Under the pieces are notes generated by a model. The model was given only the letters and a program-made list of their open reading frames with translations. It did no database searches and was not told where the DNA came from. 64,000 nucleotides of DNA from Rutstroemia sp. NJR-2017a BVV2 (taxonomy: Eukaryota; Ascomycota; Leotiomycetes; Helotiales; Rutstroemiaceae): contig NJPS01000040.1 in NCBI GenBank assembly GCA_002946415.1, positions 1 to 64,000 of the forward strand. The letters are read 5' to 3'. How positions within the stretch are numbered: the stretch's first letter is position 1; each line of letters starts with the position of its first letter. The position numbers and the translations under genes are program-made. Below, in pieces: positions 1-9,385 of the stretch.

Positions 1-120
1 TTTTAGGCCGGAGCGGATTCTCTCTCAAACGGATATCCAACGGAGCGAAAAACTAAGGGGCGCCCCTCCGCGGAGCGGAGCGGATCAGGATATCCGGACG
101 GAGCGGATTATTTGTGCGCA
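1..120. repeat. GC-rich tandem of GGAGCGGAT-like units
   Basis: The first 120 bases repeat short units built on GGAGCGG and GGATATCC. Similar units recur near 6,965-7,110 and 7,360-7,415, beside the other repeat-rich stretch. They look like the non-coding ends of a mobile element, possibly the DIRS-type element that follows, but I cannot define boundaries. Confidence 0.35.
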
Positions 121-129
121 GCCTAATCA

Positions 130-711
130 TACCCACCTGGATCAAGCCCGTTCCTGAAGAGAAGACTACCAGCAGACGCAAGGCAGGACCTCCTCTGGTA
201 GGGCGAACTACTCCCTAGGTTCAATGGAACACTCTATTACCAGGCAGAAAGAAGCAAAATTTATCTCTTCATAGATGCATCTGGTATTGGCCTGGGAGGC
301 TTCTGGTTTGCAGGCCGCTATAAAAGCTGGCGCGAGGCAGCTATAAATTTGCCGAAGGCCCAGATTTTCAGTGTGAAACACACCAAAACTGTAGCCGACC
401 ACCAAATCGATATAAATCCTTTGGAAGCCGAAGCAATTTTAGTCGCTCTTAAGACATGGTCTCAAATATGGTCAGGGAAAGAAGTCGTCGCCTTCACCGA
501 TAATACTATCACAGCTACAGGCGTCGGGAAGGAATCTGTTAAAGGCGCAACTTACCCAGTAATCAGAGAGATCCTGCTACTTGCAGCACAATACAATATA
601 AGGATAATACCGAAATGGATATAAGGGATCGACAACGAACTAGCAGATGCACTGTCACGATTCAGATGGGAAACAGTTACTAACTTATACCCGCAGATCG
701 GTCATATAGGA
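130..711 (+). pseudogene. RNase H domain of a DIRS-type retroelement, interrupted
   Basis: One reading frame encodes an RNase H fold of the kind found at the end of DIRS reverse transcriptases: a FIDASGIGLGGFW strand near 270-308 (first catalytic Asp), NPLEAEA near 415-437 (catalytic Glu), FTDNT near 493-507 (Asp), and a final GIDNELADALSRF near 627-665. A TAA at about 622-624 sits where the family has Pro (WIPG becomes WI-stop-G), and there is an earlier in-frame stop near 196-198. The reverse transcriptase itself would lie upstream, outside the window. The tyrosine recombinase relic immediately downstream supports DIRS over Ty3 or LINE origin. Confidence 0.7.
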
Positions 712-879
712 TATTAAGCATACCACCGTTAAGCTGGAGGCAAGAAGCAGGCATCAACCTCCCAACAGAAGTACAGGACTTCTTATAGCATAGTCTTGCC
801 CAGCTACCAGAAAGGTCTATGCGTCAGTGAGAGCGAACTACGAGCATTACTGTATACTCTATAGTGGAACCCCATAGCC

Positions 880-1765
880 TACGAACGAGTTAACCTTAGG
901 CAAATGGCTAGCGATAGCAGCGAAAAAGACACGTGCATCAACCCTCGAAAACTACCTCTCTGCATTACGATCAGTACATATCGATCGCAGAATAGATACA
1001 GCGGTATTCGCAAGCCTATAGCTGAAGAGAATATTAGCAGGTATAAAGAGATGCGAGACCGAAGCGCCTACGAAGAAGACAATACCAATATCAGCCACAA
1101 ACCTCGAGAAGGTCGTACAATTCTCCTACGGTCCACTGAGGTCACAAGAACTACGAAAGAACCTCAATCTCACAGCGGCAGCCAAAATCGCATTCGCAGG
1201 GTTCTTGCGAATAGGGGAATTCACGATAAACCCAAATGAAAATACACCGCAGATCCTCCAAACGAAGCTTGTACGTAGAGATATCACTTTCGCAAACGAT
1301 AAATCTCATATAATACTACGCCTCCGTCGAAGCAAGGCAGATATAAACCACCAGAGCATCGAGATTATACTAGCACGAACATCCACAAGAATATGCCCAG
1401 TTGAAGCAGTCTATGCTCTATTCGAGCATGACCCGCAACCTGCAGACTCCCCCTTGTTCAATATAAACGGCAACCCGCTACGAAGGGATACAATGATCGG
1501 TTTCCTGAAGCAACGACTTGAGGCCGTAGGCGTCAACAACATAGGTTACGCCGGCCACAGCTTCCGACGCGGCGCAGCACAGCATGCCTCAGACTCAGGA
1601 ATGACTGCAGCAGATATCCAAGCCCTCGGAAGATGGTCATCAGAGACATATCTGGCTTATTTCGACAAAAGCTTCGAAACACGCCTACGCTTAAGCCGAC
1701 GTTTTCAAACAAGGCAATCACACTTACTTCTGAGCTATGAGGACTCACGTCCTACCCCCCCCTAG
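880..1765 (+). pseudogene. Tyrosine recombinase of a DIRS-type retroelement, interrupted
   Basis: The frame running from about 880 to the stop at 1,763-1,765 shows an N-terminal core-binding helix region (TLENYLSALRSV near 935-970) and a tyrosine-recombinase catalytic domain: box I FLRIGEF near 1,202, box II GHSFRRGAAQ near 1,553-1,582 (HxxR), LGRWSS, and the nucleophile region TYLAYF near 1,645-1,665. A TAG at 1,019-1,021 breaks the core-binding region, so no full-length protein can be made. In DIRS elements this enzyme inserts the circular cDNA in place of an integrase. Confidence 0.75.
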
Positions 1766-2242
1766 GGCAGGGTCCATAGCACAAAGATTACTTACTCGCT
1801 CTGCTCGTAAGACCGAGTGACGGCGCAGCGCTGGCGCTGTACGGCAGCTCTATTTGGCCTAGCACCCATACTCGTACCCATTTTGGACGAATATCAGGTG
1901 CTCTTATTGGCCGAATCGAGGGCTAGCGCTGCAGGGCAAACCCAGAAGACTATAGAACCCAAAGAACTATAGGCTGAAGAAAGAAATGCATTGATAATGC
2001 CATCTGAACTGAACCCGTAAAATATGTGACGAGTAAAATGTCCATGTTTAGGAACACATATTTGAGGCCAACATAACGGCAAATCTAAGGGCCGATCAGG
2101 CCTCAACTTTAGGTGGGCCCACCATATAAAATAAAAGATTTGCCGGCTCAAAGAGCATCATCTTTGATAAGTTCACCGAAACAGTAGACATCGACCGGTA
2201 ATCTCATTCGTATACTCTTGTTAGGGTTTACTGGTAGGGAAT
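1766..2242. other. Intergenic stretch, no gene seen
   Basis: Downstream of the recombinase relic the sequence is mixed, with short open frames only on both strands. It may include the 3' non-coding end of the DIRS element, but I see no clear terminal repeat. Confidence 0.4.
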
Positions 2243-2464
2243 TGTAAGAATATCGTGGTACAGTAGTAATATTGCCGGAGCCCAAACGTAGGGCTCTAGT
2301 TGAAGACAAACTAATTGCTACTGATCTTCTTTCCTTCTTGCCATTCCTTATATTGGGGTCCCTTAGGGTGGGAACCCCGTTTCTCGCTCGATCAACCTCC
2401 GCTACCCCTCTTATGTGGGTAATCAACGCCCGGACCCTCGAATTCCCCTTCTACACTCCTGACA
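2243..2464 (-). repeat. LTR-like dispersed repeat, copy 1
   Basis: Read on the minus strand this segment starts TGTCAGGAGTGTAGAAGG and ends ATATTCTTACA, i.e. TG...CA as in LTRs, about 222 bp. The same family recurs, also in minus orientation, at about 5,577-5,815 and in diverged form at about 7,420-7,600. A shared core is CTAATTGCTACTGATC on the plus strand. I found no matching 5-bp target duplication. A tRNA-derived SINE is an alternative because of vaguely box A/B-like strings. Confidence 0.45.
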
Positions 2465-2484
2465 ACTCTTCCATCCTCCGGTAA

Positions 2485-3882
2485 TCAGTACTTATCCCAA
2501 CTCTTCTCAAACTTCTCTAACGTCCTAACTGCGACCTCCGTCCCCAACTTATTCCCTGCCACACTCGCAAACGAGAAATGAATCTACATTAATCAGCACA
2601 CACACCCCACTCCACAATCAAGAAGAAAAAATATACTCACCCCACCAAAGACCCTACTATCCCCATTCTCAACCGTCGCATACGTCAAATTGGTGTAATG
2701 CCTCGTAACCACACCCACATTATCGACAGTAACATTGCTGCTCACAGTGATATCAACAGCATCTGTACCGATGTGGTTGCGGATTGCTTGGGCGGCTGCA
2801 GAGCCGAATGTTGCGTGGGTGGAAACGTAATCTTGGTGGCTTGGTGTGGGTGTGAGAAAGGGAGTCCAGTTGGGATCGTAGACGCTTTTCCCGCTAGAGA
2901 GGTAGGTGTCGGTGTAGTGGATCGCGGTTATGGGTCTCCAAGCATTGTATTGGTATTTGGCGTGCCATGCTGCGATGCCAGCGTTGGCTAACGCGTAGTT
3001 GAGCTGTGCATAGTATTTTGCGGATTTGAAAACATCGTTAGCTAATGAGTTGCCAACGGCGGCATTCGCGAATCGAGTCCATTGCCTAGGTATTATCAGC
3101 ATGTACTTCATTTTCCCAGAATGGACCTACGAGATGCTGCTCTCCCTCCAATAATACGCTGTCTCCGTATCAAATGGCCTCCTCACGGTCGAGTTCCTCG
3201 CTCCCTGAGCCTTTACATACTCAAGCGGCTCTTCATATTCCGGGCTCCTCGGATCCGGAGGCGGAGCGACCTTGAACTGGCTCACATCGCCTACATCTGC
3301 GAACAACCTCACAAATCGAGCTTGAGGCGTGTCAGGGAAGGCAGCACCTCCCGAAGTGTTCTGGTACACTCCCGGCGCCGGGGTCTGAAAGATGTAGTCC
3401 ACAAAATCATTAATCTTATCATCAGTACGAGCCGTAATAACCTTCCTAGCAGCTTCGCGCCCGACTTCAATCGCGGCTTCGGAGTCTTTCCCGGTAAGTC
3501 CGATTAAAGGGATAACATGTCTAATCACAACATTTGTGGGCGCATAATTCCTTGTTCCATGGAAGACCCAGATAAGTGCATTATGTGCAGCATGCGAAAC
3601 AGCCAATTGCTGAAAGCCGTGCGATTTTCCCGCCGCTGTAGTTGCTGCTTGGTAGATAGCGCCGTGGACGATAGCTCCCACCCAGCCTGAAGGCGGGGAT
3701 TGCAATCCTCCGATCACGGTACTATTGGCGAGAACATTGGTTTGGTCCGCCCTAGGATATGAGCACGTTGCTTGTGTAACCGCCGTCTCGAGGTGAACTT
3801 ACCAGTACTGTACAATATCTCCCGAATATGCGGCCCGGACCCCCGCCACAGCCAGAACGATAGATGCGAATGAAAGCTTCAT
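2485..3882 (-). CDS. Vanadium-dependent haloperoxidase-like protein (PAP2 superfamily), secreted
   Basis: Four exons (3882-3803, 3751-3131, 3085-2641, 2583-2485) join to 414 aa; the three introns are 45-57 bp with GT-AG ends. The N-terminus is a signal peptide (MKLSFASIVLAVAGVRA). The vanadate pocket signature of vanadium chloroperoxidases is visible: KYQYNAWRP (K-x6-R-P, around residue 277), a PSHQDY segment near 312 (PSGH in classical enzymes), and SRVFGGIH (SR-x5-H, around 377-384) built across the last splice junction, where the His would ligate vanadate. The Asp that often follows that His is replaced by small residues. Such enzymes oxidise halides with peroxide, but many fungal members of this clade are uncharacterised and could be phosphatases. 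The neighbours are repeats, so context gives no pathway. Confidence 0.85.
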
Positions 3883-4192
3883 GATGAGTTTGGTTGAAAT
3901 TGCGGTGCAGCTGCCGTGGGAATCGTGTTCTTCATATACAGGTACATGCATCATGTTACAAGCCAATAGTTTGAAGGAGCCAAGGAAATGAGATTACTTT
4001 TGAGAAGCACGTCATTTGGCAATATTGTGGTGAACATGCGGTGCACAAGGCACAAGATACACTCTGTGCCTGATGGGGCAGAAAATCCACAGAACAAGAA
4101 ACGCCAAGCATTCGGGTGCAACATCTGCGAGGAAATGGGATGGACTTGGCATGAGAGCTGTTGACGCAGTGGCGCGATGTGCACGTCCATCA
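3883..4192. promoter_or_regulatory. Upstream region of the haloperoxidase-like gene
   Basis: About 310 bp between the haloperoxidase start and the degraded segment beyond. No convincing motif was recognised. Confidence 0.25.
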
Positions 4193-4846
4193 CTACCCAG
4201 TTGGAACGATAATTTGCTTCCAAGTAGTAGTAGATAGTGACAGGTGGCAGTAAAAATAATTTATGTGTAGATTACTGTTGCTGGTCTCAGTCGCTTTAAT
4301 TCTGAAAATGGAAGTCGAACCTGATAGGCTGCCAGGCAAAGCCACACTCTTCTCACGCAGCGCCTGGAGATCCTCGATGAGCACGCCTGTCCTCAACCAG
4401 TCGTCCCGCTCCACATCCATAACACGGTATGCGACCGGCTTGTTCAAGAGCTGTAGGTCGATGTAGGTCTCGGCGGGACGCGTTGCACGCTTCGACTTGG
4501 ACTTCCCGGACTATGCTGAGGAAGTGCTTGAGTCGGTGTTGGATGAGTGGAGAGTGAGCGCGTTGGTGTACGAGCTGGACTGGACGGCGTTGTCTGGAAC
4601 GCGGCTTGTAGAGAATGCTGCCGATCTAGCGGCAGCTTGGTCAACCGATACTGTCGACCTCGCCTTGTTGGCTATGGTGTTGTGGCGTTGTCTTCCAAAG
4701 CAGCATTCTCCTCCACATACCCCTCGTCCGATAAGACCTCGTTTTCCCTGCGCCGAACTTCCACAGTTCAGGGCTGTTGTTCCTTGCTGTCCTTCCGTCG
4801 TGGCGAATGACGATTCATATTCGTATATCCCTATTCGAAATCCCAT
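4193..4846 (-). pseudogene. Unidentified coding-like remnant with an in-frame stop
   Basis: One minus-strand frame reads continuously from about 4,846 to 4,193 except for one stop near 4,511-4,513. The best coding-like part encodes ETYIDLQLLNKPVAYRVMD and a DDWLRTGVLIEDLQALREK stretch, with a charged, helix-like composition. I do not recognise the family. It lies between the haloperoxidase gene and an AT-rich repeat block and is probably a gene fragment. Confidence 0.3.
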
Positions 4847-4849
4847 TTG

Positions 4850-5576
4850 AGCCTATCGAACGAATATAACAGATCGAAAAGTATAAGAGAAAGCGAAGCC
4901 TCAGTTATATCTCTAACCGAGATAGTATAATCTTTAAAACAGATGGTAGTCGAAATAATATCAATATTGAGGTATATATAGTCCAAGAAAGAGGTGAAAT
5001 ATACTAATCTCGTTATAATTCTTATAGTAATAAAAGCTGATCTGCTGGACTATAGAAGGAGTATATATCTTTAGAAGGTTTTCTCTATAGTTTATATACA
5101 AATTGCTATATTAATGGTTTAAGTATATATTGCTCATTCCGATATAAGTTTAAGTCTCCTTAAAGTCTTCTTATAGATTAAAAGCTAACTTCTAATATAA
5201 CTAAAAAGTTATACTTTGCTTTAATACCTTCGAAAAGTATATTTATAGCTTCTAAAACAACTTCTAAGAGATATATTGATGGTATTGAACAATATTATAT
5301 TGAAGAGCTGATAGTAATGGATTTAGATAGACTGGACGAAGTCGAGGATGAAGCTTATAAGGTCTTAAGAGCTGTTTGTAAAGCTCGATCATATCAAAGA
5401 AAACTCGAAAGGGTGGAAAAGGAAAGGGCTAAGATCGAGAGTAGTAGCGCCGATAATAGTAATGATGGGGCTTATTTGAATGAGATTCACTTTACTACAG
5501 AAGGGACTATAGAGGTTAATGGATCGTACGGTATATGGCCTTTTGGGCATTATAAGGCTATACAGAGATTTTAAGC
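4850..5576 (+). repeat. AT-rich degraded element with a small coiled-coil ORF
   Basis: Base composition drops sharply to AT with many TATA and TAG words, as in RIP-mutated transposons. The only frame of note is 5,317-5,574 (85 aa), charged and heptad-like (KVLRAVCKARSYQRKLERVE). It resembles the small coiled-coil segments found in fungal retroelement or transposase relics, but I cannot assign it. I treat the block as a decayed mobile element. Confidence 0.35.
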
Positions 5577-5815
5577 TAGCTCATATAGTATAGGAGAGAA
5601 GGACTATATAGTCGGAGTCTAATAATAGGGTTATGATTGAATGCAAACTAATTACTACCGATCTCCCTCCTCTCTTCTCCCATTCTTTAAAGAAAGGGTC
5701 TTGAGGTTGGGAACACCATTTGTCGGTCGATTAGGTTCCGCTTCCCCGCACCTTCGGGTGATTACCCCTCTGTAAATCGCAATTCCTTCTACACCCTCTA
5801 ACATAGGGTTAAGGT
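5577..5815 (-). repeat. LTR-like dispersed repeat, copy 2
   Basis: On the minus strand it begins TGTTAGAGGGTGTAGAAGG and aligns by eye with the 2,243-2,464 copy over about 200 bp, with many transition differences. It abuts the AT-rich block at 4,850-5,576, so that block may be the internal part of the same element. Confidence 0.45.
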
Positions 5816-6509
5816 CATGTACTGGCAACTGGCATCAGTGGATCTAGCCAGAATTAAAAACGTTACGAATGTTATAATATTTTGTACTCCTTGCGCAGAG
5901 GATTGTACTGTGTTGAGGTTTTTACGAGCCTAATTGTGATTACGTTTGTGTAAGAGTTAGATGTAAGAAAACCCGATCCTAGCTCTAGTATGGTATAGTT
6001 CGGTCTTCCTTTATATTTATTTGCTTATCTACCTATTCATCGTCTTAAACCAGTAATGGTTGTACCCAATCATTGAAGGCTCTCAGGGGGTGAGAGTAGA
6101 TCTTTTTGGAGGGGAAGCGGGGACTTGGATTGGGGTGGATGTACATCCGGCGGAGATGAGCAATTCAAGTGTGGGGAGTGAGAGGGTTTTTAAAGGTGTT
6201 ACGGTGACGGATACGGGCGCGGCTTTTGCGGTTACGAATAACGGGACGGGAGGGGATAGGATTGAGATGTGGCAGTTGGGAGATGATTTGCTGAGTTGGG
6301 ATGGGATGGGGGTGGTGGAATTAGAGGGGGCTTGGGGGTGATGGATGTTGTGGGGATGGGGAATTGAGTGGGGGATGTCGATTTAGTGGTTGTATAGTGT
6401 AGTGTAGATTATTGGGGACGGAAATAAAGGGTTTGCGGTATCGATACGATGGGCACTGGCTGGTAGACATCGAGGGAAAGACTACAGGACTGAGATGGTA
6501 GTGGATTGT
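5816..6509 (+). other. Repeat-flanked stretch with an unassigned ORF at 6060-6341
   Basis: A 93-codon open frame (6,060-6,341) has GC-rich third positions, unlike its AT-rich surroundings, and encodes a Gly/Val/Asp-rich, possibly beta-rich peptide (GVRVDLFGGEAGTW). It could be a fragment of a secreted or lectin-like protein; I do not recognise it. The 35 bases at 6,050-6,085 closely match 20,538-20,573, part of a larger duplication. Confidence 0.3.
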
Positions 6510-6640
6510 AGCAGTGGGTGGGTTAGGGGTGGGTAACCCAATCCATTAGCTGTCACGGACCCTTTTCAGGCGTATACCACCCCTGTTGAGTAGGCAGACG
6601 GTTGGAAAACCCCCACCCATGGGTACCCATTTCACAGCCT
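6510..6640. repeat. GC-rich MITE-like repeat, copy 1
   Basis: It contains GGGTGGGTTAGGGGTGGGT and GCTGTCACGGACCC, and matches 14,530-14,612 over about 85 bp in the same orientation (GCTGTCACGGGCC there). Runs of GGGT/ACCC flank the shared core. Confidence 0.55.
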
Positions 6641-7419
6641 ATGAATCATATACAAGGCAGATAGACTAGACCCGTGTATATCATAATCAATAAATCAAAT
6701 GAAAACTGGAAGCCATATAGACAGAACAAAAGGACAACATCAATAACCACTTTGACATGAAAAGACTATTCTATTCCTCTTTGCCCTCCTAAACAATCAC
6801 AAAAATTCCGAAATTCGTAAACCACCCACAAGACCGGTCACTACTTATCCAACAATCTGCTCTTCTACAGAACCTCAAGAAGCTTTGCAATAATCATTCT
6901 TTCCAGCATGACCATCCTGGCAATTATTCTCCCCTCCACAAAGTCCCATAAACTCCAAATCAGCACCACCCGCAAATGGCTCCGCTCCGCGCGTGGATTC
7001 CCCTCCGCTTTCACAACCCGCGGTTGGTTTTTTAAAATCATAATCCACTCTATGAATTTACAGGTAGTTCGTGGGTATCTGCGGATTATCCGTCAATCCG
7101 CAGGTCCCTAGAATAAGTATAAGATTGATTAGTATAAAGATTAGTATGAACAAATAAGATCCTTCTTATAAGCTTATAGGTTAAATTTAGGGGTGTATAT
7201 AAAATTCTAGGGCGTACTTTAGGCTAGCAACAAAGTATATCCTCAAAAAATTTAAGGTTTAGAAACCTCGGGCATAAAGTTTAAAGTCTGAAACCTTAAG
7301 TCTGCTCCACTTTTTCTGGGCATACCCTCAAAAATCCACAAATCATGGATTTATGAGTACCCGGCAGATGCCCGCGGATTACCCACGGACTACTCCAATT
7401 AACCGCTCCGCAACGGATC
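6641..7419. other. AT-rich gap with GCGGATTA-type repeats
   Basis: No gene is seen. Segments at 6,965-7,110 and 7,360-7,415 carry repeated CGCGGATTA / CCGCGG words like those at the start of the window. The rest is AT-rich with short frames only. Confidence 0.4.
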
Positions 7420-7600
7420 AAATTCAGTTTGTATACAAACTAATTGCTATCCTTTTTCCTTCTCCTTCCTCCTCCTCATATAGACCTGCTGAGTTGGGGT
7501 TTACCCGTCTTCTCAACCGATCGTCCTCCGCTTCTCCGCTTCCTTCGGTTGATCCACCCCCTGAGCCCTAGCTTTTCTTATTCCCCCTCCTGAAACTCTG
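7420..7600 (-). repeat. LTR-like dispersed repeat, copy 3 (diverged)
   Basis: It shares the CTAATTGCTA core, a pyrimidine-rich tract and a CTCCGCTTCTCCGCTTCC segment with the copies at 2,243 and 5,577, again in minus orientation, and would start TTTCAGGAGGGGG. It lies just upstream of the orphan gene's conserved 5' region. Confidence 0.4.
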
Positions 7601-8155
7601 CTGGGCTTCCAATATGGTATACCGGGACATTTGTCTGTTCTACACATAGATGCAGCAGGAGCTTTGCTCGTAGATATGCATTAAATTAGCTTAGCGCCGT
7701 TGGGATTAAATTCCCGTTTCGGTTGGGATTTCCATCCTAACCCCCAATAATATCATCCCTCCTCAATTTACGTACTTTCAACTCACACCAACTCACTAAC
7801 TGAGGACAACAGACGAACTACCCGTACCATGATCTGATACTCTGTTAAGCTAGCACTATTTCGGAAGGTCGCTTACACTACGATGTTTCTTCCAGTCATT
7901 GGTGCCTAGTATTAATGGTTCGACCGCCCACCAACGGTTGGCATGCTCTGATTTTCAGCTGTACCACATACTAATACGAGTTACTTCTACTTTGATATCC
8001 CCGTTTTACCACTTGCGTAAGGAACCATTTCACGGATTTGGGCTTCGGACTCTCTATTCCACGATTCCAAGCAACACACAAGAAGAAGCAACCACTCTTC
8101 AGAAACACCCGAACCTGTTTTTTCTACTTCTCAGAGCGAAGAACATTCCTCCAAA
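7600..8155 (+). promoter_or_regulatory. Upstream/leader region of the orphan gene, duplicated at 20.6-21.1 kb
   Basis: This region is alignable by eye with 20,640-21,060: CTGCTGGGCTTCCAAT at both starts, then CGGAAGGTCGYTTACAC, then a GATTTG-GCTTCGGACTC block just before the ATG in this copy. Differences are mostly C/T and G/A, as RIP would give. It probably holds the promoter and 5' UTR. Confidence 0.5.
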
Positions 8156-8932
8156 ATGCCGTTTCCAAAGCGACACGAAGATACTTCCCAGGATGTGATT
8201 CGAAAACAACTAGTCGGGATGCAGAGCATAGGGAGAGCGAAAGAATGGGGCTTCGTTATCTATCGCTGCACATACAAATCGCAGGAGAAATGGGACACTT
8301 TTATGTCGATCATGCAAGAACTCGCGAAGGAATTCCTGAAAGAGGATGAAGATCTGTGGGAGAGCCTGAAGTGGACTGTGATTGAAGACCCAAAGCTCAA
8401 CGGCTTGAATTGGCTGGAAGTTAGCACCTCATGGTTTGTCAAATGGGTTGAAGCTGACCTTGTGAGGCAAGGGTTCAATAACAAAGCCCTTGTAGACGGA
8501 AGAACGGGTGATGACTTGCCCAGATATGAATATATATATCATGTTTACTTCATATATGTAAATGAGGAGGTTTTGGATAGCTTTGAGGATATAGAGATGG
8601 CAAGCGATCCGGATGGTTCAGGATACTTCTTCACTTTGGTCTGCCTGGATTATACACGTCAATTGAAGGCAACGATAGACAGACGCAAGCGGAAGCTGGC
8701 AGGAAAACCATTACCAGAGGACGAGCAGGCAGCATTGGATTACGGTGATGCTTCGGACGATGAAATGCCCGAGGAAATGTTCGATTCCATAGACGAAGAT
8801 AGTCGGCGTGATTATTGGCAACGATTCAAAGCTCGAGATCTGGTAAAAGCGTATGCTTCCCTTAGCACAGATTTCTGGCAATTAAACCCCATAGACGATG
8901 AGCAGGAAATCACCGAGATTTTTCACCTGTAA
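8156..8932 (+). CDS. Orphan 258-aa protein of a locally duplicated family
   Basis: Single exon, with ATG at 8,156 in a fair context (A at -3). I do not recognise a domain. The protein is soluble and acidic, with no signal peptide or membrane segment: an N-terminal half with a regular alpha/beta look (EWGFVIYRCTYKSQEKWDTF), a YEYIYHVYFIYVNEE strand-rich centre, and an acidic C-terminal third (LDYGDASDDEMPEEMF). Its 5' flank and its last codons (EITEIFHL) recur without the middle at 20.6-21.42 kb, and a 3'-end-like piece recurs at about 14,895, so this is the intact member of a family that has duplicated and decayed here. The function is unknown. Confidence 0.7.
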   Translation: MPFPKRHEDTSQDVIRKQLVGMQSIGRAKEWGFVIYRCTYKSQEKWDTFMSIMQELAKEFLKEDEDLWESLKWTVIEDPKLNGLNWLEVSTSWFVKWVEADLVRQGFNNKALVDGRTGDDLPRYEYIYHVYFIYVNEEVLDSFEDIEMASDPDGSGYFFTLVCLDYTRQLKATIDRRKRKLAGKPLPEDEQAALDYGDASDDEMPEEMFDSIDEDSRRDYWQRFKARDLVKAYASLSTDFWQLNPIDDEQEITEIFHL

Positions 8933-9205
8933 AACGAAGGGACTGGGATAAAAAAACGTACGTTTCTGCTACAAGGACCGTGAAATTACAGAAGAGTGTT
9001 GGTGTGTGTGATCTGGGCAAAAGGGGACAGGAACTCGATGGATTACGAAGGTGATCCGACATCTCGATCATATTGGCAACAGTGTCTGCAAGGTTTGCGG
9101 GTTATGAATTGAATTGAAGTTAAATTTACAAACATGACGGAGATGAGAAAGTTGTTCGGCGCCTTCTTGCAATGCTCACACTTGAATTGAGTTTTAGGAA
9201 CGAGT

Positions 9206-9327
9206 TCATGGCTTGGTAGTTGTACAAGCGCCTTCTGGACAATAACCATGGCTACAGGCAAAGTTACAAAGACCCAGATATGAGTCGTCTTCACCTGGAA
9301 TAGGGTAACCAACAGGCTAAGTTGCGG

Positions 9328-9385
<58 letters not shown>

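Noticed and set aside
2243..2464. tRNA-derived SINE interpretation of the dispersed repeat
   Set aside because: Box A/B-like strings do not fit consensus in all three copies, while TG...CA ends fit an LTR. Not fully excluded.
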